Shown: positions 19,933 through 27,697 of the stretch, one piece after another
Position numbering within the stretch: position 1 is the first letter of the stretch
Layout: every line of letters starts with the position of its first letter
Assembly: GCF_004353905.1 (NCBI RefSeq)
Contig: NZ_SMOD01000001.1
Coordinates: 1 to 64,000 of the forward strand
Reading direction: 5' to 3'
Origin: Paraburkholderia guartelaensis
Lineage (GTDB): Bacteria; Pseudomonadota; Gammaproteobacteria; Burkholderiales; Burkholderiaceae
Length of the DNA stretch: 64,000 nucleotides
Program-made: the position numbers and the translations under genes
The notes under the pieces: generated by a model
Told to the model about the DNA's origin: nothing
The model's database searches: none
The model's input: the letters and a program-made list of their open reading frames with translations, nothing else

Positions 19933-20856
19933 TTATCCGCGCCCGGATTCGCTCGACAGGACCCGTGCGATGTTGTGTTCGATTTGCCTGTTCATCTCTG
20001 CGATCAAGGCCTGGCGACGACGAAAGGCCGAGCGTTTGTTCGACGGGACTTCCGTGATTTCGCGGTGTCTTGGCGCGCGTGGCAACTCGAATAGGCCGTC
20101 GGCTTCGATCCCGCCGAGTTCACGCCAGAAGGCATCGTAATCTGCTACGAACACGTCGGCCTTGGCACTGGAGATGTGTGCGTGGCGGGCGATCGCTGTC
20201 AACCGCGCGATGCCCAGACAGCGACCTAGCGCGCAGACCGCTTCGATCACGGCTGCCTTGGGGCGTAAGCCATTGCCGGTGCGGGTTGCCGCGCGCACGC
20301 GTTCGCGCTGAGTCCCTGAAGGCCCTTGTAGCCCTCCGATAAACAGTTCAACGTGTGCGTTTGCTCGCTCGAGGAGCGTCACGGTTGCCCACGCGAGATC
20401 GATGCCGTCGGCGGCGTCGCGGAAAGCGACGGTCAGCAGGCCTTCGCGTCGACAGCGCGTGACCTTGCGCAACTCGACGCAGAACGTGTCGTGTTGTGCA
20501 AGCACGTAGGATTCCTCTTCGACATAGAGACGATGTAGAAACTGTGTGTCGAGCAAACGAGACGCGAGCGCGAAGTGGTCGCGAAGCGCCGCTGCACGCA
20601 CGGTTGCGGACGCGCGTATATCGCCGAAGCTGTGAAACGGCAACTCTGCGACACGGCGGTCCCGTCGAACCAGGTCGGCGAGCAACGGATTGCCCGCGAG
20701 CGCAGCGAACCAGTGGCGTGCGGCGCGAGGATGCGCGACGGCGTAAAGCCAGATTCGAGTACGCCGAAAGTGCGCGCCAAAGCTGGAGCCCGGGATGGCT
20801 TCGCGCATCAGGGCCTGCATGAATTTGACGGTGCTGCTGGGTTCGAATGAGGCCAA
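19933..20856 (-). CDS. VirK/YbjX-family protein (DUF535)
   Basis: 307 residues matching the DUF535 family: an N-terminal helical region, then HRLYVEEESYVLAQHDTFCVELRK and a DGIDLAWATVTLLERAN segment, and a C-terminal PKAAVIEAVCALGRCLGI part. The Gly/His-rich middle and PSSNKR-like Lys/Arg tail are typical. VirK and YbjX influence envelope properties and antimicrobial peptide resistance in enteric bacteria; mechanism unknown. The likely start is a TTG at 20856 with GGAAG eight bases upstream; the first ATG (20820) has no ribosome site and would remove 12 residues. Confidence 0.8.
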   Translation of the reverse strand: MASFEPSSTVKFMQALMREAIPGSSFGAHFRRTRIWLYAVAHPRAARHWFAALAGNPLLADLVRRDRRVAELPFHSFGDIRASATVRAAALRDHFALASRLLDTQFLHRLYVEEESYVLAQHDTFCVELRKVTRCRREGLLTVAFRDAADGIDLAWATVTLLERANAHVELFIGGLQGPSGTQRERVRAATRTGNGLRPKAAVIEAVCALGRCLGIARLTAIARHAHISSAKADVFVADYDAFWRELGGIEADGLFELPRAPRHREITEVPSNKRSAFRRRQALIAEMNRQIEHNIARVLSSESGRG

Positions 20857-21236
20857 GGTCGATCTTCCATGTACCCGCGACGCGCGTCTTGCTCATTGCG
20901 TCGCCACACGTGATTGCGCAACGATGGCTTTTTGATGAGCACAGCACGTGTGCCCGCGCCGCACAGGGAGAACGTCCGCGTAGCGGGGCAGCGGCTCGAC
21001 GCGGCGCAGCCGGGTTGCGATGAGCAGGTGTGCAAGAGCAGAGAGGGGATTCGTCGCGCTGATGGCAGCACAGCGATCCACGTCGGGGATGGTGCAGCGA
21101 ACGTCTCAAGCCTTTATCGAGATCTGGTTGAGATTCGATGGAGGCGTGAGCTGCAATTGCGATCGAGTTGATGTGGGCACAAGGACTCAGTGGTGCCCGG
21201 GCGCCGTCTTTTGCTTTTAAGTTGGGCTACGAGTCA
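20857..21236. other. Intergenic region with no supported gene
   Basis: 380 bases upstream of the VirK-like gene. Short frames on both strands are low-complexity and lack ribosome sites. No hairpin, RNA gene or repeat of note was seen. It presumably carries the promoter of the VirK-like gene. Confidence 0.6.
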
Positions 21237-21722
21237 TTATCGCGTGGCGATGGCGGCAATGAGCAGTATGCACGCACTGGTAGACGCAACCGTTCGCACA
21301 TGGTTCCAGACGGTCCAGTCCTGCACGTAGCGCGCCCACAGCGTGGCGCCCTCGGCACTTGAAGGGTCTACGTTTGCGAGTGCGTCATTGAGTGGCACAT
21401 TGAAGACTAACGTGACCACGAACATGCCGACAACGTAGATCGCGCCGGCTGCCAGCATGGAAAACGTACCGGGTTGGCCTAAACGGAACAACGCGAGAAT
21501 CACTAGCGCGACAGCGGTGAGCGTAGTGCCAAAGAAGACCGCCATGAACGGCGATTTCACGATCTGTGTATTGATCGCGTTCATCGCCGCGATGCCGGCT
21601 GCCGCCGGTATGCGTGCGAGCGACGCCATGACGAAAGTCGAAAAGGCGAAATACACGCCCGCGAGCATTCCGCAACCGATGGCCGAGAACCAGAGCAGGC
21701 CGGATGTGAGGACCTGTCTCAT
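21237..21722 (-). CDS. DUF1772 (anthrone oxygenase-like) membrane protein
   Basis: 161 residues with four hydrophobic segments (about 8-35, 58-77, 86-107, 142-158). Motifs GCGMLAGVYFAFSTFVMASLARIP and FNVPLNDALANVDP are characteristic of DUF1772, which includes anthrone oxygenases, although bacterial members are mostly uncharacterised. The start ATG at 21722 lies three bases after a 16-codon upstream ORF. The gene is divergent from a TetR regulator that has two palindromes in the shared promoter, so it is the most likely regulated target. Confidence 0.85.
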   Translation of the reverse strand: MRQVLTSGLLWFSAIGCGMLAGVYFAFSTFVMASLARIPAAAGIAAMNAINTQIVKSPFMAVFFGTTLTAVALVILALFRLGQPGTFSMLAAGAIYVVGMFVVTLVFNVPLNDALANVDPSSAEGATLWARYVQDWTVWNHVRTVASTSACILLIAAIATR

Positions 21723-21725
21723 GAC

Positions 21726-21776
21726 TCAGCCTTTCCACACGCCTGTTGCGACGATAAGAACGGGAAGCTCGGGCAT
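21726..21776 (-). CDS. Putative 16-residue leader peptide or gene remnant before the DUF1772 gene
   Basis: The frame MPELPVLIVATGVWKG follows a strong AAGGAG site seven bases upstream and ends TGA, after which GTC and the DUF1772 ATG follow directly. The ribosome site is better than that of the DUF1772 gene. It may be a leader ORF giving translational coupling. Alternatively the sequence resembles the first strand of a Rossmann protein and may be what remains after an internal deletion. Confidence 0.45.
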   Translation of the reverse strand: MPELPVLIVATGVWKG

Positions 21777-21793
21777 GGGGGTCTCCTTCTCAT

Positions 21794-21816
21794 AAATACG
21801 AGAAAGTCTCGTATTT
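21794..21816. promoter_or_regulatory. Candidate TetR operator 1
   Basis: AAATACGAGA (21794-21803) and TCTCGTATTT (21807-21816) are perfect 10-base inverted arms around AAG. This is the size and symmetry of a TetR-family operator. It sits 55 bases before the TetR start and 71 bases before the DUF1772 start, in the divergent promoter region. Confidence 0.75.
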
Positions 21817-21819
21817 TAA

Positions 21820-21842
21820 GAATACGATAGACTCTCGCATTT
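21820..21842. promoter_or_regulatory. Candidate TetR operator 2
   Basis: GAATACGATA and TCTCGCATTT around GAC repeat operator 1 with three changed arm positions, exactly 26 bases further right. Two tandem sites suggest cooperative autoregulation by the TetR protein encoded 28 bases downstream. Confidence 0.65.
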
Positions 21843-21870
21843 GGAAGGTCAAGGCATTTCTGGAGGCGGG

Positions 21871-22530
21871 ATGGCAAAGGGAAAGGCCAGAACGGAAAGC
21901 AATGGGGACGTACCCGCCACCTCGGGCCTGGCGCGGCTCGTTCCGACTCAACAGCGCAGTCGTGAGCGCTTCGAGCGCGTGCTTGCCTGCGCCGCGGAAG
22001 TGATGGCGGAAAAAGGCAGCGAAGCTTTCCGGATGAGCGATATCGTCGACCGCACGGGTATTTCCTTCGGCTCGCTTTACCAGTACTTCCCCGACAAGAC
22101 GGCGATCATCGGTACTCTGGCCGAGCGCTATAACGCGGTTGGGCATGACTGCGTGCGACGCGATCTGGCCACGATGAAGGGGATCGCAGACCTGCATGAC
22201 ACGCTATGCCGCATCACCGATAGCTACTATCAGATGTTCCTCGACGAGCCGCTGATGCGGGACATCTGGCATGCGACGCAGGCTGACCGCGTGCTGCAAA
22301 AGCTCGATGAAGAGGACAGCGCCATGCTTGCCGATATCTTCACCACTGCTTTGCGCGGTATTGAACCGGGTGTGCCGAAGGCAACGCTGTCCGCATTTTC
22401 GCAGTTGACGATGATCCTCATCGCGGCGGCGGTCCGCCACGCCATCACCTTGCGTCCAGCGGACGCACGTCGATTCCTCACGCTCTTCAAGAGAACGCTT
22501 CCGACCGATCTGTCGATTCTGGATGCCTAG
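21871..22530 (+). CDS. TetR-family transcriptional regulator
   Basis: 219 residues. The helix-turn-helix lies near 36-80 (RVLACAAEVMAEKGSEAFRMSDIVDRTGISFGSLYQYFPDK region) and a ligand-binding domain follows. A GGAGG site precedes the ATG at 21871. It is divergent from the DUF1772 gene and downstream of two palindromes, so it probably represses both itself and that gene. Effector unknown. Confidence 0.9.
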   Translation: MAKGKARTESNGDVPATSGLARLVPTQQRSRERFERVLACAAEVMAEKGSEAFRMSDIVDRTGISFGSLYQYFPDKTAIIGTLAERYNAVGHDCVRRDLATMKGIADLHDTLCRITDSYYQMFLDEPLMRDIWHATQADRVLQKLDEEDSAMLADIFTTALRGIEPGVPKATLSAFSQLTMILIAAAVRHAITLRPADARRFLTLFKRTLPTDLSILDA

Positions 22531-22561
22531 TGCCGTCGGCCTGATCAACGTCCCGTAAGGA

Positions 22562-23410
22562 TCACGGGGCGAGCGAATCGATCCATGTAGCCACGGCGGC
22601 ATTCACGTCGTCCGTGCGGTCCTGCATGATCCAGTGCCCCGCGTTGGACCATGCGTGCACTCTCGACTTTGGGTGGGAAAACCATGGCCGCATGCGCTCG
22701 GCCTGGGCTGGGTCGACACACAGGTGATAGAAGGGGACCTGCAGGCTCGCGCAGAATTTCGCGCTCGCTTCTCCGATGCCAATCTGATCGAGGCCGAAGA
22801 ACAAAGGGGCGAAGGATTCGCGAATGACGTGCAGCGGCATAGCGTTCAACCGGCTCGCATGCCGGCGCTTGTGAGCCGGATCGGTCCCGGGTCCGTAGAC
22901 GCGCTCGAACAAGGCCGCAACGACCGCGCGCGGATCGGCCGCGTTCAGATCGCGCGCGGTTTCTTCGAAGACTTCAGCGGCATCGCTCGAAAAGCCGAGT
23001 GCCCCGTCAACGGAGACGACAGCGCTAACCAGGTCGGGCCGGCGCGCCGCGAGACGGGCTGCGATCTGGCCGCCCATCGAATGTCCCACGATGATGAATG
23101 GTTCGCTCGAGTAGCGCGTCGCTATTAGCGTCTCGATGTCGGCAACATAGTTCTCCGGCGCATAAGCACCGGACGGCGGGACGTCGGACGCTCCGTGTCC
23201 GCGCAGGTCGACGGCAACAACGTGATACCGGCTTTCGAAGAAAGGCAACTGCCCGCTCCAGTCCTGGGAGTCGCAGGTCCAGCCGTGCAGGAACATCACA
23301 TTTTTCCCTGCGCCGCGGTCTGTTGAAGAAAGTCGTGCTGTGGATACGTCTGCTGGAATAGTGAAATCGGCTACGTCGAGTCCTGTCGAAATGCTCGGGC
23401 CTGCTTCCAT
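22562..23410 (-). CDS. Alpha/beta hydrolase
   Basis: 282 residues, classical alpha/beta hydrolase with oxyanion-hole HGWTCD, nucleophile elbow GHSMGG (Ser near residue 110) and catalytic His in NAGHW near 264. It resembles the epoxide hydrolase, haloperoxidase and C-C hydrolase group; the substrate cannot be stated. It is divergent from an HxlR regulator that has an inverted repeat in the shared promoter, which suggests control by that regulator. Confidence 0.85.
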   Translation of the reverse strand: MEAGPSISTGLDVADFTIPADVSTARLSSTDRGAGKNVMFLHGWTCDSQDWSGQLPFFESRYHVVAVDLRGHGASDVPPSGAYAPENYVADIETLIATRYSSEPFIIVGHSMGGQIAARLAARRPDLVSAVVSVDGALGFSSDAAEVFEETARDLNAADPRAVVAALFERVYGPGTDPAHKRRHASRLNAMPLHVIRESFAPLFFGLDQIGIGEASAKFCASLQVPFYHLCVDPAQAERMRPWFSHPKSRVHAWSNAGHWIMQDRTDDVNAAVATWIDSLAP

Positions 23411-23532
23411 TCTGTATTCTCCGTGGTGATCGAGCCGATCGAGCGCGTTGCGCGCCAGCAGCGGAATTCAGGCCTCGGGCTCGAAGCAATATGCGTGATA
23501 CTCATGGTATACGTTGGAGATCTACGGTCAAT

Positions 23533-23552
23533 TACGCACCACGAAGTGCGTA
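23533..23552. promoter_or_regulatory. Candidate HxlR operator
   Basis: TACGCAC (23533-23539) and GTGCGTA (23546-23552) are exact inverted arms with a six-base spacer, between the divergent hydrolase and HxlR genes and 21 bases before the HxlR start. HxlR regulators bind such repeats as dimers. Confidence 0.6.
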
Positions 23553-23573
23553 GATATACAGGAGGATATCTGC

Positions 23574-23945
23574 ATGGCTTGCGAGGTTGACGCAGTATTC
23601 TTTGCGGACTGTGCCGCGCGTTCGTTTTTTGATCAGGTGGCCAACAAGTGGTCGGTGATGATCCTTACGCTGCTCACGGAGAAGCCGACACGGTTCAATG
23701 AAATCAAACGGCGGCTGGAAGGCATCACACACAAGGCGCTCACGCAGGCCCTGCGGCGTCTCGAACGTAATGGTTTGATCGCGCGCGAAGTGATCAATGC
23801 TTCGCCGGTGGCTGTCGAATATTCGATTACCGAATTAGGGCGCACGCTGCAGGTTCCGTTTGGCGCCGTATATGATTGGTCGATCAGGCATCTGGACGAG
23901 ATCGAGCACGCCCGCGATGCCTACGACCAAAAAGAAGGCCGGTGA
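23574..23945 (+). CDS. HxlR-family transcriptional regulator
   Basis: 123 residues with the HxlR winged helix: DQVANKWSVMILTLL, FNEIKRRLEGITHKALTQALRRLERNGLI and VEYSITELGRTL. GGAGG stands ten bases before the ATG at 23574. Two N-terminal cysteines (C3, C13) are present; C13 precedes the first helix in the place of the redox-active Cys of YodB/QorR-type members, so thiol or quinone sensing is possible. Probably controls itself and the divergent hydrolase. Confidence 0.9.
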   Translation: MACEVDAVFFADCAARSFFDQVANKWSVMILTLLTEKPTRFNEIKRRLEGITHKALTQALRRLERNGLIAREVINASPVAVEYSITELGRTLQVPFGAVYDWSIRHLDEIEHARDAYDQKEGR

Positions 23946-24043
23946 CAAACTGGATCGCGAGGCGTACTTGCAGCTCCGGAGCATAGCCGGAGAACTCCGA
24001 TTCAACAGGACTTCTAAAGGTCTCGGCAAGCCTGTGGACGATG

Positions 24044-24655
24044 TCAACGAAGCGGCGAATCGGCGGTCGGAATCCAGATCGTGGAAGTCGCTTCGTGGAA
24101 TTGCTCCGGCCCGCCCTTCGGCGGCCAGATGCCGTCGGCATACGATTTAGCGCGAATCGCGATGCGCTCGTCGAGGCTGTTCCAGGGCCAGATATGCGTG
24201 ATGCGCGGCGCACCATCGAGCGCATACATATTGAGCGTCAACGGCGAGCGTTTTGAGCGCTCGGGCATCGCCGCCTCCCATGCCTCGATGGTCGGCGTCA
24301 GTCCGCCTGGCTTGAGCCAGTAGGTGCGGAACTCGTAATATTTGCCGAAGATTCCCGGTTCGACGGCCGGGAGGAACGGAAAACCGGCGTAGCTCTCGCT
24401 CTCGAATGTACACGCACTGCTCGCGGCCCCAAACGGATCGGAATGGTGCAACGCGCGGTACCGCTCCCGCGCCAGTTCTTCCGCATCGGCGAAGCCGCGC
24501 AGAACGCGTACGCTTCCAAGCCGGCCGTTTTCCGAGGTCCAGATCCCGAGCCTGCGTCCCGTGGCCACCGGACGATTGAGCCACGTCTGCGCATTCGCGA
24601 TCACCTGGGGAAGCTTCAAAATGTGCGACGACAGCGTAGTCAGTTCGTAAAGCAT
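24044..24655 (-). CDS. NIPSNAP-family protein
   Basis: 203 residues in two ferredoxin-like halves, with FRTYWLKPGGLTPTIEAWEAAMPERSKRSPL and WPWNSLDERIAIRAKSYADGIWPPKGG, the signature segments of NIPSNAP domains. AGGAG precedes the ATG at 24655; longer frames to 24973 run into the divergent LysR gene and are Arg-rich. Bacterial NIPSNAP proteins are poorly understood and often sit with oxidoreductases. It is divergent from a LysR regulator that probably controls it. Confidence 0.8.
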   Translation of the reverse strand: MLYELTTLSSHILKLPQVIANAQTWLNRPVATGRRLGIWTSENGRLGSVRVLRGFADAEELARERYRALHHSDPFGAASSACTFESESYAGFPFLPAVEPGIFGKYYEFRTYWLKPGGLTPTIEAWEAAMPERSKRSPLTLNMYALDGAPRITHIWPWNSLDERIAIRAKSYADGIWPPKGGPEQFHEATSTIWIPTADSPLR

Positions 24656-24771
24656 ATCGAATCTCCTGAGTCCATGAACGCCCCTTCGGATGTCCATGAC
24701 GAACGAGATTAGACTGGTCCCGTTCAGAAGCGAATTCCCTCTTTGCTCACACACTCTGTCTGGAAATAGCC

Positions 24772-25722
24772 ATGTTCGATTGGCAGGATTTACGCTACTT
24801 TGACGTGCTCGCGCGCGTGGGGACACTCTCCGGCGCCGCGGGCGCGCTGTCGGTCGAACATGCGACCATCGGGCGGCGCGTCGCCTCGCTGGAGGCGGCG
24901 CTCGGGTTGAAACTCGTTTATCGCCTGCCTCGCAGCATTCGCCTGACCGAGGACGGCAAAGCGATCGCTGCACTTGCCGCGCCGATGGTCGAGGGCGCGC
25001 AAGCGATCGAGGCCTACGCGTTGCGTGCTTCCTCCTCGTTGTCCGGTACGGTGCGCATCAGCGTGCCGCCGACTCTCGGCAGCCATTGCATCGCGCAGCA
25101 CATGCGCGCGTTCCGCGAAGCCAACCCGACTGTGAAGATCGTCATGGAAGGGGCCGCCGGCATCGCACCTTTGGATCGCGGCGTCGCCGACGTTGCCATC
25201 CGGATGGTCGAGCCGAAAGAGGGCAGTCTGGTCACGCGGCGGATCGGGGCGATCTGCTTCGGCTTGTATGCGAGCCATGACTACGCCACGCGGCCTGCAG
25301 GGCAATGGGAGTTCATCGCCAACGACGCGTCACTGGATCATGTGAGTCATCAGCGCTGGCTGCGCGCCTATCTCGACGGGCGGCCCATCGTATTCGAAAC
25401 AGGCGATGTGATCGGCCAGCAGGCGGCGGCTCGAAACGGTGTAGGCGTCGCGCTCCTGCCGACCCTGATCGGCGACGGCGACACGGCGCTAGTCAGGATC
25501 GACCGGGAATCGGCCCCGCCGGAAACGCCGCTTTGGCTCGTGACCTATCCCGATCTGCGTCGCACGCCGGCAGTCAAGGCTGTCATGGCGTTTCTGGTGG
25601 AGTGTGTCGGCCGCGACCCGCACTTCTCGATGCCGGTCGATGCAGGCTCGGCTCAAACCGTCGCCACGAGAATCGACTCTCCGCTCGCAGGCCTTAGCCC
25701 ATCGATACGGTCTGCGAAATAA
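24772..25722 (+). CDS. LysR-family transcriptional regulator
   Basis: 316 residues: an N-terminal winged helix (1-60, with SGAAGALSVEHATIGRRVASLEAALG) and a substrate-binding domain (about 90-290). His-Ala-Thr in the recognition helix, in place of the common Gln-Ser/Pro, marks the group that regulates divergent oxidoreductase-like genes. Divergent from the NIPSNAP gene by 116 bases. The last 70 bases overlap the end of the convergent methyltransferase gene. Confidence 0.9.
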   Translation: MFDWQDLRYFDVLARVGTLSGAAGALSVEHATIGRRVASLEAALGLKLVYRLPRSIRLTEDGKAIAALAAPMVEGAQAIEAYALRASSSLSGTVRISVPPTLGSHCIAQHMRAFREANPTVKIVMEGAAGIAPLDRGVADVAIRMVEPKEGSLVTRRIGAICFGLYASHDYATRPAGQWEFIANDASLDHVSHQRWLRAYLDGRPIVFETGDVIGQQAAARNGVGVALLPTLIGDGDTALVRIDRESAPPETPLWLVTYPDLRRTPAVKAVMAFLVECVGRDPHFSMPVDAGSAQTVATRIDSPLAGLSPSIRSAK

Positions 25723-26513
25723 CGTGTGGTGAGATCCGCGGTCGATACATGACGCGCATCGCGCAACCCCGCCTCGCGCGCCAGCGCAAGCATCTCGTCG
25801 GGTGCGAAGAAGCTCACGAACGGCGTGCCCGCCGCCTTCGCGCGTTCATACACGGCGGCATGCTGCGAGCGCTCGGGCTCGTCGATGAGTTCGAGCGGCA
25901 GGAGGAAGGTCATGACGAGCGTCGAGCCCGGAGCGAGCTGCGCGATCTGCCGCAGCGTCGCGAGGTTCGCTTCGCGCGTGAGATACATGGAGACGCCCGT
26001 GGAGGCGATCACCGCCGGACTTGCGGCATCGAACCCAGCCGCGGCGAGCCGTTCCCACCACGCCTCACCGGCTTCGAAATCCACCGGCACGAAGTGTTGC
26101 CACGCCTGCTCGCGAAAGCCCAGCTCCATGAGCCGCTGACGCTTCCATGCCTGCGTGCCCGGCTTGTCCACTTCGTACACGTGCAGGCGCGAGGCGATTT
26201 CGGGGCGGCGCTGCGCGAACGTGTCGAGTCCCGCGCCGAGAATCACGTACTGCCGCGCAAGCCCTTTTGCGGTCTGTTCGGCCACGAGGTCTTCGACAAA
26301 GCGCGCCCGCCCGACGATCGAAGCCCGATAACCGCGCGTGCCTTCCGGGTGCATATCGGGCCGCTCGCGCCAGTTCGATTCCGGCGCGGCGATCTGCATG
26401 CCGGTTTCGTCTTCGAGCACGTGGGGCGCGTCGTCGGCCTGGACGTGCAGCGCACGCCACAGCGCGACGCGAATGGCGGTGCTGTCGGGAGCGGCGGGAT
26501 GGCTGCCGGGCAT
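25653..26513 (-). CDS. SAM-dependent methyltransferase, leucine carboxyl methyltransferase-like
   Basis: 286 residues of the LCM/TIGR00027-type family: SAM-binding VILGAGLDTFAQR (90-102), acidic EVDKPG (114-119), TGVSMYLT after strand 4, and SFFAPDEMLALAREAGL. These actinobacterial and proteobacterial enzymes are thought to methylate small carboxylates or polyketides; substrate unknown. It begins 34 bases after gbpR on the same strand and may share its transcript. Its 3' end overlaps the convergent LysR gene by 70 bases. Confidence 0.88.
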   Translation of the reverse strand: MPGSHPAAPDSTAIRVALWRALHVQADDAPHVLEDETGMQIAAPESNWRERPDMHPEGTRGYRASIVGRARFVEDLVAEQTAKGLARQYVILGAGLDTFAQRRPEIASRLHVYEVDKPGTQAWKRQRLMELGFREQAWQHFVPVDFEAGEAWWERLAAAGFDAASPAVIASTGVSMYLTREANLATLRQIAQLAPGSTLVMTFLLPLELIDEPERSQHAAVYERAKAAGTPFVSFFAPDEMLALAREAGLRDARHVSTADLTTRYFADRIDGLRPASGESILVATV

Positions 26514-26547
26514 GGTTCGGTCCTCTCGTGCGGGTTTCGTCGCACGA

Positions 26548-27531
26548 TTATCGCGCGCCTTGCTCGCGGCTGTGCGTGCCGTAAATGTCGGCGCTCACCT
26601 GGCGCAACGCCTCGATCATCACGCTCGCCGCGGGCGTAAGGAGGCCATCCGCACGCGTGATGATGCCGAAGTCGTCCATCTGGCAATCCATCGGCACGGG
26701 CAGGATCGCGACCATGCCGTGCGCCGCGTAGTAGCGCGCCACGTCCTCGGTGAGCACGGCGATCATGTCGCTTTGCTCCAGCACGCGCGTGATGAAGAGC
26801 AGCGCGGGCGTTTCGACGACGTTCGAAGGGGGCGCGAGGCTCGCGCGCTGGAACATCAGCTCGAAGCGGTGGCGCAGCACGCTGCCGACCGGCGGCACGA
26901 CCCAGGTGGCGCGCTCGATGTCGGCTAGCGCGATCGGTTGCGCTTTGTCCTGCGTCGCCCCGAGCATGGGATGCCCCGGCCGGACCACGGCGCATACGGG
27001 CTCGCCCGCGAGCGGTTCGTAACGCAGCTGGAGCTTGTCGTGCTCGGCGGAAAGGCGGCCCAGCACCACGTCGAGCTTGTCTTGCGCCAGGTGTTCGAGC
27101 AGCACGTTGCTGGCGTCGATCTCGACCGACACGCGCAGGTTCGCATGCGTGCGCTTGACCGCCGCGACGGCCGCCGGCAGCACGCGCACGCCCGGCGAGG
27201 TGATCGCGCCCACCGCCACGTGGCCGAGGCGCCCGGCCTTGAGCGCGCTCAGCTCCTCCTGCGCCTGGTCGAGGCTGCCGAGCACGGCGCGCGCGTGGCG
27301 GATCAGCGCGTCGCCATACAGCGTGGGCCGCATGCCGCGCGGCATGCGCTCGAACAACAGCGCGCCGAGCATGTCTTCGAGCTCCCGCAGAAGCTTCGAG
27401 GCGGCGGGCTGCGTCATGTTCAGCGCCGCCGCCGCGCGGTGAATGTTACCTTCCTCCGCCAGCGCGACGACGAGGAGCAATTGCCGCGTTTTTAGCCGCG
27501 TGCGCACGTACCAGGGGCTTGTATCCAGCAT
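26548..27531 (-). CDS. gbpR: LysR-family regulator GbpR of galactose/arabinose genes
   Basis: 327 residues. The start MLDTSPWYVRTRLKTRQLL, winged helix with GNIHRAAAALNMTQPAASKLLRELED, and MIAVLTEDVARYYAAHGMVAILP match GbpR, which controls sugar binding-protein genes in Azospirillum and Agrobacterium. It is divergent from L-arabinonate dehydratase across 166 bases containing a small inverted repeat. It probably activates the arabinose operon in response to a sugar or sugar acid. Confidence 0.88.
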   Translation of the reverse strand: MLDTSPWYVRTRLKTRQLLLVVALAEEGNIHRAAAALNMTQPAASKLLRELEDMLGALLFERMPRGMRPTLYGDALIRHARAVLGSLDQAQEELSALKAGRLGHVAVGAITSPGVRVLPAAVAAVKRTHANLRVSVEIDASNVLLEHLAQDKLDVVLGRLSAEHDKLQLRYEPLAGEPVCAVVRPGHPMLGATQDKAQPIALADIERATWVVPPVGSVLRHRFELMFQRASLAPPSNVVETPALLFITRVLEQSDMIAVLTEDVARYYAAHGMVAILPVPMDCQMDDFGIITRADGLLTPAASVMIEALRQVSADIYGTHSREQGAR

Positions 27532-27576
27532 GTCTCCGCCTGATTTCCCAAATAGTTTTAGGTGTTTATACCAATG

Positions 27577-27592
27577 CCGATTTCGATATCGG
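27577..27592. promoter_or_regulatory. Small inverted repeat in gbpR / dehydratase promoter
   Basis: CCGAT (27577-27581) and ATCGG (27588-27592) are inverted around a six-base spacer, between the divergent gbpR and dehydratase genes. It is a candidate GbpR half-site pair, but short. Confidence 0.35.
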
Positions 27593-27697
27593 AAGCGTCC
27601 ATTATTTCATTAGAAGGTTATCAGACTTCTCCCTAGACTGTCCCGAATCCATCGCTCTATGCACTCGGCGAACTACTCGCTCTACACAACGAACACG

